Source: Sabethes cyaneus (lineage: Eukaryota; Arthropoda; Insecta; Diptera; Culicidae). Taken from it: a DNA stretch of 64,000 nucleotides. Position 1 is the first letter of the stretch. Each line of letters begins with the position of its first letter. The position numbers were made by a program, and so were the translations under genes. The stretch is taken from contig NC_071355.1 in assembly GCF_943734655.1 (NCBI RefSeq), positions 200,960,939 through 201,024,938 of the forward strand, written 5' to 3'. Positions 46,649 through 55,635 of the stretch are shown piece after piece. A model generated the notes under the pieces. It worked only from the letters and a program-made list of their open reading frames with translations. It had not been told where the DNA came from and made no database searches.

Positions 46649-46840
46649 TTATCTAAGAGCGTGCGTTAAGCACAATAGCCCCTCCCTGAAGTAATACCGA
46701 TAAGGTGGTTCCAGGGGGGATTGAGGCTGGAGACTCGAGTAGGGTTTTAGTGGGTCTGGATCTCCACGATCTTCACGGGATACCAAACCCCACTCCCTGA
46801 GCTGTCTTTTCAGGTGTCTGATAGCAGATTTCCCTACTCG

Positions 46841-46842
<2 letters not shown>

Positions 46843-46869
<27 letters not shown>
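46843..46869 (+). other. Poly(A) tail of the R1 element
   Basis: 27 consecutive A after CTACTCGTT, directly followed by the right copy of the 9-base duplication. Confidence 0.9.
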
Positions 46870-46871
<2 letters not shown>

Positions 46872-47079
46872 GACCACCTCGGACGGCAGGTAGCTCGCTC
46901 TCAGTGTCTCCCGAATATTGGCAGAGCTGCCAGTCTTCTTGTTTAGGGTTCTTCATTATAACATTTATTCTAAAATAAACAAAAAATCATGGTTTAACCC
47001 ACAAGACCGGTGGATTCAATTTGTTCGCCAGGTATTTTTGCAATAAGTAAATAAATGCGTAAAAATAAATCCGGTTGCA
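46870..47079. other. Right target duplication (46870-46878) and flank
   Basis: GGGACCACC, then unassigned sequence. Confidence 0.45.
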
Positions 47080-47520
47080 AATCCAGTTTGAATTCCAATT
47101 TCATTTCAAGTTGAGTTCAAGCAGAATTTCACGATTATTTTGAACACCGATTTCAAATCCACTTTTATGTCCAATTTCTAATCTAATTCCAAATCAAAAT
47201 CCAGTTTCAACTAAAATAAAAAAAAATCATTTTAGGTCCGACTTAACTTCTGTGTCGAATTTCATGTCCATTGGCACGTTTCCAACTCAATTGAAGTCCA
47301 TTTTAAAAACCAATTTCAAGCCTAATTTTATATCCAATTCACCTCCAATTTCAAGTCGAAATTGTAATCCGGTTTCAGGACCAAATTTCAATTTAAACTT
47401 AGGTTAAATTTCAAGTCCAATTAAATATCCGATATCAAGTCCAAGTGCAAGTTTAGTTTAGTTTAAAATTAATTTCCAAATATAATTTAAGTCCAATTTC
47501 AAGTCCAAATTCCTGCTCAA
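47080..47520. repeat. TTTCAAGTCCAA-type degenerate minisatellite, block 1
   Basis: Dozens of imperfect units around AATTTCAAGTCCAATTTC, about 10-20 bases long. It is related to blocks at 48570-48790 and 49630-49715. Confidence 0.7.
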
Positions 47521-47947
47521 AGCTTTCAGCTCAGTAGAGCAACCGCGTGTTATTTTCTTGAGCTTTAAAATGAGACCAGACATTAAATTAATTTTGTATA
47601 ACGGTAATTATTACAATCGACGGAGGGACGGTAGAAGAAAGTACCGTGGACCCCCGTTCGTTTGACCCTTTTTAGTCTGTCTGAACGCTTTTCAATTTTA
47701 ACCCCGGCAGTTTGCACGACGTGCAAATTAAAAATGGTTCAAATGTCATTCTCAACATGACATCATTTGCTTATGCAGACGATGCACATAAACACGATTT
47801 GTGTGTACCGATCTAGCATATTTAATCTGGTTTACATTTAGTTTTCCCAACGAAATCTGATCGGAGAATGAAATATTCGCTGCTTGCAACTGCCAACTAA
47901 ATCAAACCACCAAAACAATAGCAAAGAGCAAAGCAACCAGTTCAAAC

Positions 47948-48220
47948 TATAGTTACTATATATATAGTTCGGCGGATAGAAAACCAGGCGAATTGGCATC
48001 CCTGATTTATGAAATTAAATTTGAAATTATGGTGAAATGTGTAGGTTTTTACGAAAAATAATCACTGGCGGGTGTTGAAAATGACTAGTTCTATGAAAAT
48101 AAAGTGTATTTCTTTAACATTACTCCTGCATTTTGGATTTTGAAAAGCTTTTGGCTCCGCTTTTGACGTTTATTTGGCTCCCGATTTTCTATCCGCCGAA
48201 CTATATATATAGTAACTATA
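47948..48220. mobile_element. hAT-type MITE, 273 bp, copy 1
   Basis: Terminal repeats begin TATAGTTACTATATATATAG then TTCGGCGGATAGAAAA. Perfect 8-bp duplication GTTCAAAC at 47940-47947 and 48221-48228. Nearly identical to the inverse copy at 53544-53816. It has no coding capacity. Confidence 0.9.
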
Positions 48221-48299
48221 GTTCAAACAAGTTTCAGCATATTTAGGGTTGCCAGTTGTTCAAATTAAAAACTAACCCCGTTAGTTTGCATGGTGAATC

Positions 48300-48525
48300 G
48301 GTAAAACGAACGGGGGTTCACGGTAATGAAACAAAGGTGTTTATAGTACCCTAACAGATTGGAACAAGATGAAAGGAGCGGAAAATTACGTAAGGGAAGG
48401 CCATAGAAGCAACACTTAATTAAGTAAGAGTACCGTCGTTCCTCTTTACCCAAGCTGGAGGATCCGCTGATCGAACCAAGCTATAATGGGAGTCAATTAT
48501 AATCGGATTCGGACTCAACTTCTTC
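48300..48525 (-). repeat. tRNA-related SINE, copy 4
   Basis: The minus strand reads GAGTCCGAATCCGATTATAA, then ATTATAGCTTGGTTCGATC and a tail with CCTTCCCTTACGTAATTTTC, as at 33.0-33.2 kb. Confidence 0.55.
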
Positions 48526-48569
48526 CACGTCTTGTGGATCGCAGATATTGGTTATCCTTCGAACCGCAG

Positions 48570-49290
48570 TGGACTGAATCGAGCTCAAATTATTTTAAAT
48601 TCAGGTCCAATTCTAAGTCCAAGTGCAGTCTCATTTCAAGTTCACTTTCAGGTCTATTTTTAACTCCGATTTCAAGTCCACTTTCGAGCAAAAGTTCAAT
48701 CAAAGTCCGATGCCTAATTTCAAGTAAACTTGAGTGGCTAATTTCAAATCCAGTTTTGAAACCAATTTCAAGTTCGATTTAATTCCGATTTCCAAAATTG
48801 GTCTCTGTTTGTAACCATTGACTTTCAAACGTCAGATTTTCAATTGACTACTGATTTGTGTCGGCTTTTAAACTTGTTTGTTTTTTTTTTGTTTGCTTTT
48901 CGACTTTTGATTTGGACCTCCGATGTTCGACTTTTGCCTTTAGATATTTAATTTTTCACGATTAAAAATTATTTCGACTTGATTTTTGACTACTTGGCAT
49001 TTGATTTGAGTCAACTTTCGACTTTTACCATTTAACTTTCGAGTATTGAATTTTGGCATTCAAACTTTGAATCAGACGGTTGATTTTGGCTTCTAGTGTT
49101 TGACACTCGTTTTGTTTTAACTTTGACTTCTGAATTTTACCTTTCGACTTTAAATTTTGAATATTCGACTTTTGCATTTGAACTTATAATTTTTATCCTT
49201 TGAGTTTTAACTTCTTGCTTGTGACTCTTCAATTTCGACTTTTTACTTTAGATTTTTGAGTATTTGCTTTTGATTTTCAGCTAAAATTCT
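48570..49290. repeat. Degenerate minisatellites: TTTCAAGTCCA block then TTCGACTTTTGA block
   Basis: 48570-48790 repeats the 47-kb unit. 48800-49270 changes to units around TTCGACTTTTGATTT. The 98-codon frame at 48486-48782 is a by-product of the Ser/Lys-rich repeat. Confidence 0.65.
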
Positions 49291-49294
49291 TCGA

Positions 49295-49610
49295 AAACAG
49301 ACACTAAGGAAACCTGCAAGTCGTAGGCAGCAATATCAACCTTCCAGACATTTGAGCATGCATAAATTTGGGACCCACCAATTATTTCAATTCCTGTCAA
49401 TTTTGGTTTCACTAATGCTGCTTAAGCTTATAGTACTCCACTAACTATTTTTGTTATGCAAAAGATTAGACTGAAAAAATAGAATACTGCCAAGAAAATG
49501 ACAGGGTCCCAAATTTATGCATGCATGGAAGGTTGGCATCGCTGGTCGTAGGCGAAATACGTATCTGACAAGAATAAATATACATAGTAGAATTAAATTG
49601 GATAAGTTTT
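49295..49610 (+). mobile_element. Half copy of the 22.7-kb foldback family, split by a hAT MITE
   Basis: GAAAACAGACACTAAGGAAA then CCTGCAAGTCGTAGG is interrupted and resumes as CGAAATACGTATCTGAC, AAATATACATAGTAGAATTA. Removing 49328-49544 plus one duplication restores the order seen at 22.82-22.90 kb. Confidence 0.7.
49328..49544. mobile_element. hAT-type MITE, 217 bp
   Basis: Terminal repeats CAGCAATATCAACCTTCC and CAGCGATGCCAACCTTCC, extended by GCATGCATAAATTTGGGACC on both sides. Perfect 8-bp duplication GTCGTAGG at 49320-49327 and 49545-49552. CAG start and 8-bp duplication fit hAT. Confidence 0.85.
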
Positions 49611-49721
49611 CGTTTATTAAACTCCAAGTAAAATTCTTTATTTTCTACGAATTTAAATCCGATTTCAAGTTCAATTTTAATTCTAATTTTAAATTTATTT
49701 TAAGTCCTGTTTTAAGTTTAA

Positions 49722-50444
49722 GGGGGGACCCTACTCTGAAGACCGAAAAATAATTGATTTTCGTAAATTTTTTTCAGATGCTAGAATTATAGTTAAGTGT
49801 TGGGGTATTTTGGTTATTGGTTAAGCTATATTTGAAGATATGTTTTATATTTTTTGGACACCAGAATTGTGATTATTATGCTGGTGACAGGCGGGCGCAT
49901 GAATGCCCTCTAAAAAATAGTTCCTTGCTGGCGGTACGTGCCGAGAACCAACGGAGTATCGTAGAATGGATTTCAAAGATGATTTTGAAGCTTTGGGTCA
50001 ATACCTAAATTGTTACCTAGCGGTTTTTGAAAATTCGAAAAATTACCAAAATGGCGGCAAATTTTTCCAAAAGAAAAGTGTTTTTTCATCAAAAATCGTC
50101 AATCAAGAGCTCGCAAAAAAATTGAAAAATTGAGGTATCAAAAAACGGCTACGTAACAATTTAGATAGTTCATTTTTACATGCTGAAAAAAAATTCAGCC
50201 AAATCGGTCTACTAGATACTGAGATACACGTACCGCCAGCTGAAAAAACATGGTTTTAAGACAAACGCGTTTAAAGTTTCGTACAGCAATGCTCTTTCCT
50301 GGCGGTGATCCCACAGTTTTCATCGTAACTTTTCAACTAGATCAGATATCAGAAAATCCTTTTGGCATAATATTTATGAAGGCTCTCGAAAATGTAAAAA
50401 AAATAAAATTCGATTTTTTCGATTTTCCAGAGTAGGGTCCCCCC
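49722..50444. mobile_element. TTAA-flanked non-autonomous DNA element, 723 bp
   Basis: Perfect 17-base terminal inverted repeat GGGGGGACCCTACTCTG, flanked on both sides by TTAA (49718-49721, 50445-50448). TTAA is the piggyBac target, but a TA target cannot be excluded. Short frames inside show no transposase. Confidence 0.75.
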
Positions 50445-50448
50445 TTAA

Positions 50449-51011
50449 AGCTCCTCCATTGTTCTTCAAGCTCAAATGGATATGTTCTATTAATCAAACA
50501 CTGGTTTTGCCTTTTCAAATCACAAAATATATTTATTGTACTACGTATAATGGTTAAATTTAAAATTCATTTGGAGCTATTGCATTGTCTTTACCATATT
50601 TCAAATAAAATTCTTCACTCGGTCATATCACATTGCACTTTTTATAGTCAACGCTTATTTGCAGCTGATTATTGACTAGAAGAATTTAAATAGAATAGAA
50701 GTAAAAAACGCCAGAAATGCCAATTAATGGTTGATTTACAGCTTATGTTAATGCTTATTGATTACCCGGATACGTTTAACTGAACTAACTGGTTAAAATA
50801 AGAATCAATAGCTTAGTATTGAAGATATGTGGATTTATGTTACGCCTTCCACTGAGTAATCGTGTGTAGTGGATTCAATTTTGTCTGGTTGCCAAAACTA
50901 TTTAAATCAAATAATTTGGTATAAGTGTATTGCCGAACTTGTTTTGCTTTCTCTTCGCACGTCTGACCAAAACAACGTCTGTAAGCTTTACACTTCGTTT
51001 CATCGTGTAAT
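50449..51011. other. 3' flank of E2Q copy 2
   Basis: 50880-51011 is homologous to 37040-37133 after copy 1: the minus strand has GGATAAATTAC after the stop, a CTTACAGA block and ACCAAATTATTTGATTTAAA. The duplication thus includes 3' flank. Otherwise AT-rich and unassigned. Confidence 0.55.
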
Positions 51012-52130
51012 TTATCCTTTCGGCGTGCCCAGAGTAGCCCAACCATGCATTGCGTGGGCTTTCTCCACCGACGCGAAACTCTGCTGTGCGCGCTTCAAGT
51101 TATATGGATTCTTAGAAAGCATCTTTGTAGCTTCAAAGTTTACTCGCGCTTCTTTAGTAACCATTGCAGCCGCTATCTGCAAAATAACTGCCTCAATAGT
51201 GTACGCAGAGCTCCAGCCCTGTTTTGTGAGTAATTCCATGCAGATCGCACCTCCGAATAAGACATAGCCACCTGCAATGGCCGGATAGACAATGCCCACA
51301 AACGGCGGATCGAACGGATATGTGCTCTTGAACGTAATGTTGAGCAGGATGCCTTCCTCGCCTTGTTGTTCTTTCAGTAGAACGAGATCTTTTTGCAGTT
51401 GGCTATCGGGATCGACGGACTTTAGTCGTACATTCCACTCGTAAAGCGAATCATCAACCAATTCCACCGAAAAAATATTGTTTTTGTACGAATCGGATTG
51501 ATAAATATCCCGCAGTTCTTTCATCAGCCGAACCGAACTTGAAACTGAATCAGTCGAACTAGAGTCGGTTGGTTTATCGCGTATTCGTTTTAATATTGTA
51601 AAGTATTCCACTTCTGTTTCTGGTTTTGGTTCTTGCTCACCTTCCGTGTCATTTTCACTCATCAAATCCTCCAAAACGTCATAATCGGAATCACTATCGT
51701 CGCTCTTTTCTAGACTCGCTCCTCTAGTTACCTCCTCAGAAAGTGGGCCCGCACCAGATGATTGAGGCTGCAATTGAGCTTTTAAACTGTCCAAAGCAGA
51801 AGGCAGCGGAATTTCATGAATCCTACAAAGTTCACGTACTAATATATCGACCTGATTTACAACATGGTTATTTTGACCACTAGTATTTGCGAGCAATTGC
51901 AAAGCGTCGGTTATGCTGGCTTCCTCGCTCTCGGCAAACCATATTGGTGGTGAAGAAGGGTAAGATCCCACAATATTTGCCTGAATGGCATACTTTTCAC
52001 CGTTGCTGCCAATAAAACAGCAACTCACCTCATCCACCGATGCAGCAAGAACCTGGAACCGTTCATCGTTTTTGGTGAACACCTGCTTGAGGGCCTCTAT
52101 TTCCAGTTTCAAAGTGGCCAAGCACGCCAT
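51012..52130 (-). CDS. UBE2Q-family E2 ubiquitin-conjugating enzyme, copy 2 (intronless)
   Basis: 372 codons from the ATG at 52130 (MACLATLKLEIEALKQ), chosen because it aligns with copy 1. An upstream in-frame ATG would add eight residues. RWD-like region about 1-115 (SSPPIWFAESEE, VRELCRIHEIPLP). Acidic linker about 140-172. E2 fold from about 200 (RLMKELRDIYQSDSYK, DSLYEWNVRLK, YPFDPPFVGIVYPAI). The active-site Cys297 lies in FGGAICMELLTKQGW, which keeps the family wording (compare PHG and TNDGW in copy 1). The C-terminus has NLKRAQQSFASVEKAHAMHGW, close to the vertebrate pattern. No intron and no disabling change are seen. Copy 2 is probably nearer the parental sequence. Same strand as copy 1, 13.9 kb away. 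Confidence 0.92.
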   Translation of the reverse strand: MACLATLKLEIEALKQVFTKNDERFQVLAASVDEVSCCFIGSNGEKYAIQANIVGSYPSSPPIWFAESEEASITDALQLLANTSGQNNHVVNQVDILVRELCRIHEIPLPSALDSLKAQLQPQSSGAGPLSEEVTRGASLEKSDDSDSDYDVLEDLMSENDTEGEQEPKPETEVEYFTILKRIRDKPTDSSSTDSVSSSVRLMKELRDIYQSDSYKNNIFSVELVDDSLYEWNVRLKSVDPDSQLQKDLVLLKEQQGEEGILLNITFKSTYPFDPPFVGIVYPAIAGGYVLFGGAICMELLTKQGWSSAYTIEAVILQIAAAMVTKEARVNFEATKMLSKNPYNLKRAQQSFASVEKAHAMHGWATLGTPKG

Positions 52131-52240
52131 TTTCTGTAAACTATTTTCAAGCACTTTGATTTGTCAAAATTAGTACACTTACTTCTTCTAAGTTCGCACA
52201 CCAGTCACTAGTCACAAAGGACCTGCTTTACATTTTTGCT

Positions 52241-52286
52241 GTGCTTTAATACACCTTAGATGTCGGTAGTATCGGCAGGTAGACCA
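52241..52286 (-). promoter_or_regulatory. Conserved promoter block of E2Q copy 2
   Basis: The minus strand reads CGATACTACCGACATCTAAG, then GTGTATTAAAGCAC, with TATTAAAG at 52244-52251 where copy 1 has TATAAAAG, about 115 bases before the ATG. One T-for-A change weakens the TATA match. Confidence 0.6.
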
Positions 52287-53048
52287 ACAAGTGTTTTATA
52301 GGAGTTTCAGTCACTTTCCTACCCTTCAAAGATCACCAATACAAACATTACAGAAAAGTCTGCCTGTGTGAGAGATCGAATTATGCACATGACAGTACAA
52401 ATGCTAGAATTCTCGAATTCTGACCAAATACATTTCAATATACATTTCAAGGAAACAATTTGCCGATTTGGCCTAATTTGTGGACCTTTGAAAAGAAAGG
52501 ATTAAATTGCCAATACAAAAACTTACTCAAAGTACGGGGGGAAAGTCCGGCACCTCAAAGAAAATGATCATTTTGTCACATTTGAAGGAAAATATTACGG
52601 AATCAATGTTTATTTTGTTTTCAATAAGATATGGGACTGTCAGTTACAAAATACAGTAAAATGTTGAAAAAGTGGCCAGTTTACTGATTTGTTGATCGGA
52701 CGATAGCCAATAATAAGGTACAAGTACGGTAACCATAAGGATTTACCATTACATTGAAAAACATCTTTTTCCGTATAAATGACTGTAAACCAGAGGGCTG
52801 ATATGACGTCACATTTTCGCTGCTCACATGAAAAAGGCGGCAAACGGAAAGCGATTTCACACAACGAATTTAACTAACCATTTTCACAGTTTCATGTATT
52901 TCGCGTCAATTGTCTGCCTGACATTGGCTATGTGATGCTAAAACCTCGGCTAAAATCGAACTAAAACTAACAAAATTACAATTTATACATCCGACTCGGT
53001 TGTCAGCTTGAGCCCATCTATGAAGCTGTCAGCTTGGGCCCGCTCTAT
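52287..53048. other. No recognisable gene
   Basis: AT-rich. The 74-codon minus frame at 52640-52864 has no domain. Confidence 0.4.
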
Positions 53049-53056
53049 GTTGGCTA

Positions 53057-53334
53057 CAGGGATACCAGACTTGCAGATTTGTCTGAAAATTCCAGATTTT
53101 TGGAACGGTCTTGCAGATCATTATAAATTTGCAGATATTTACAGTTTTTATGACTTTTATTGTTTTGGTGCAGATTTTTGTTCGAAGCTCTTTAAACTTT
53201 CACAGACTTTCTAAAAAAGTGTGCAGATTTTCGCAGATTATTTTCAAACCAGAAAATTCGAGTAGCCGGAAAACTGCTCGATTTTTTCGTTTTTCGAGCA
53301 GTTGCAGACATTTTTTTTAAACATGGCATCTCTG
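53057..53334. mobile_element. hAT-type MITE (CAGATTT-rich family), 278 bp
   Basis: Ends CAGGGATACC and, inversely, CAGAGATGCC. Perfect 8-bp duplication GTTGGCTA (53049-53056, 53335-53342). The interior has many GCAGATTT words, as in 32662-32952. Confidence 0.85.
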
Positions 53335-53510
53335 GTTGGCTACATTTTTTGTACAGGTTGGTATTGGAAGTGTCATTCCCGTGCTGTAAACGAGTTCAAG
53401 ATGGTTAATAAACCAATAACAACAACAACGAGTTCAAGATGGTTCAGATGTTTAATTTTTGCGACTCGTTTTAACATACATCCTAGCTGAATCAGTACAT
53501 TACCTGGCTA

Positions 53511-53916
53511 GGGTAACCAACCTATTTTGGAGCCCATCAGCAGTATAGTTACTATATATATAGTTCGGCGGATAGAAAATCGGGAGCCAAATAAACGTCA
53601 AAAGCGGAGCCAAAAGCTTTTCAAAATCCAAAATGCAGGAGTAATGTTGAAAAAACATACTTTATTTTCATAGAACTAGTCATTTTCAACACCCGCCAGT
53701 GATTATTTTTCGTAAAAACCTGCACATTTCACCATAATTTCAAATTTAAGTTCATAAATCAGGGATGCCAATAAGCCTGGTTTTCTATCCGCCGAACTAT
53801 ATATATAGTAACTATAATCAGCAGCTGTACATAATTTTGACACTTCCTTTTGATTTTGCTGCAAGTGTCCAAATTATATACAGCTACTGATGAGGTCCAA
53901 AATACGTTGGTTGCCC
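53511..53916. mobile_element. TA-flanked hairpin MITE (125 bp without its insert)
   Basis: The left arm GGGTAACCAACCTATTTTGG, then CATCAGCAGCTGTA, pairs with the inverse of the right arm (GGGCAACCAACGTATTTTGG, CATCAGTAGCTGTA). TA lies at 53509-53510 and 53917-53918. It is split by the 273-bp hAT MITE at 53544-53816. Confidence 0.8.
53544..53816. mobile_element. hAT-type MITE, 273 bp, copy 2 (nested)
   Basis: Same family and length as 47948-48220, in inverse orientation. Perfect 8-bp duplication ATCAGCAG (53536-53543, 53817-53824). The insertion lies within one arm of the TA-flanked MITE, giving relative age. Confidence 0.92.
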
Positions 53917-53918
53917 TA

Positions 53919-55369
53919 TATAGTATTGCGAAATAATGTTACTAGTTTTATATTGCGAATTAATATCGTAGACGACCACCTCCTATCGATCGAGACAATA
54001 TGTTCATACGCAATAAATAAATCAAAACAAAACGCACACTAGCGCCGCCTGGTGATTAAATACTGTGCCTCCTGTCTATCATAGAATGAATTTAGTCCAT
54101 CTAACCAATCTTGCCGAAGACAAGAAACTTGCATATCATCAACGTGTTTAACTGCGACCAATATTTATAAAATGGTACACGTACAGCACCTGGTGCATGA
54201 CTTGTGAACCATTCACCATCGTTTTATCTGTCACCGAACTATGTTCACTTCATATTGTGTCTATCAAGAACGATTTACACGAGTAGAACCTAAAAATTTG
54301 AGGCCAAAATAGATCAATTTTTCCAGATAAACGCCACCTAGCGAACAAATCCTGTAAAATGCCACTAGTAACTTCGAAGATCTCGTATTTGCGTAGATTT
54401 TTGTAGAAGAAAGTATCGTTCTAGGTGGTAAGGATATCGTTATATAAATGTCACAAATCTGAAAAAATCCAATTTTTCCGACTCATTTGTACTAAAACCC
54501 CTCCTTGTAAAAGATCCCCCCACCAAGTCGCTATTTCAAATTTTATCATTTAGTCATTAAATTACCTTTGTAAAACGCTTAAAGATTCTGAAATCCGTCA
54601 AGTTTTCGCTCAGATACAGCAGACTGAATTTTGAGGTCAAATTGACCCAATGTACAGACAACGTAAATATTTTTTAATACAGACATAAGGTTAAGAAGGC
54701 GTTTTTTATACATTTATTACTCTAACATATTTCTACTCAAATCTTAGTGATACCAAACAATACTAGTAAGAATATGTAGAAGCATAAAACTTAGTTTGAA
54801 ACTTCTTATGAGAATTAAAGCTTCAAACCTTCTCGCGAAAAGTTACAACGGGCTGCGCATTGGTGACACTCGCGTTTGTTTTGTTTATTATTTTGACATT
54901 TGACTATTCATGGTAGGCTCGACATGTTTTAAAATATCGGTAATAATGAATTCTAATATGTTCAGCGTTTTATAGCACAATTATTTAATGCTTTCTAATA
55001 AAACTCTAGAAATGCCGGTCTTACCCCCCGTACCCGCACCCGCACTACCCCGACAATAAAAATGGTAATCCTTAAGGCCGAAGCAGAGCAAGCATCAACG
55101 AGCGTTGTTGCGATCGAGATAGATAGTATTTTGAAAATCTTTAATAATTCTTAAACAGCGCTACAAAATAATTTTTCGAATATATCATTGTGTGTAAAAC
55201 CCGTGCCTGATATGATATGTCACTACAGTTGAGTATTCAAAACCTTCTAATAAAAACGCACTCTCATTGCAAATTTTGCTTCGTCTTTTTTCTCTCTCTA
55301 GTGCGCTGGCTTGGCCTTAACTAATGTCATAAAGTAAAACTAGATGTAAGCTTAATTTATTACCTGACA
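53919..55369. other. No recognisable gene
   Basis: It includes GCGCCGCCTGGTGATTAAAT at about 54040 and CGCCACCTAGCGAAC at about 54340, wording that looks like a decayed dispersed repeat. No frame of interest. Confidence 0.4.
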
Positions 55370-55534
55370 ATTGGCCTTGCCAGCGTTGAAAGAGATTTCG
55401 TAGGCTGCTCGCACTTACAGGAAATCTCGTGCCGAACTGTCAACGCGTGAGTGTTGACAAAAGCAAAAATACTTCCCTTTCTTTTTTTCCCACGCAAAAC
55501 CCTGAACAATATCAGCAACGCTGGCAAGGCCAAT
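55370..55534. mobile_element. 165-bp MITE with perfect 19-base inverted ends
   Basis: ATTGGCCTTGCCAGCGTTG at 55370-55388 and its exact inverse at 55516-55534. No clear duplication. A diverged related word (GCTGGCTTGGCC) lies at about 55307. Confidence 0.75.
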
Positions 55535-55635
55535 ACTATATGAGATGACTAGTAAACCATGTACTGATTTTATCCAAAAAGGGCTGTTCACATAGACTGT
55601 TTTATTTTATTTTATCTTTTATTTTATTTATTTTA

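Larger units (their letters stand above)
41620..46869 (+). mobile_element. Complete R1-clade non-LTR retrotransposon (~5.25 kb)
   Basis: The order is a 5' UTR (about 41620-42095, with CTATCTCTACCTCCTCGTGG near 41694), gag-like ORF1, EN-RT ORF2 overlapping it by one base, a 3' UTR (46649-46842) and a 27-base poly(A) (46843-46869). Both frames are intact and a 9-base duplication flanks the unit. Poly(A) and intact frames suggest a recent insertion. R1-clade assignment comes from endonuclease and RT wording; this is not the rDNA-inserted R1 itself, as no rRNA flanks it. The exact 5' end depends on the proposed duplication. Confidence 0.85.

Noticed and set aside
41620..46869. Classical rDNA-specific R1 insertion
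   Set aside because: No 28S rRNA sequence flanks the element and it ends in poly(A) with a short duplication.
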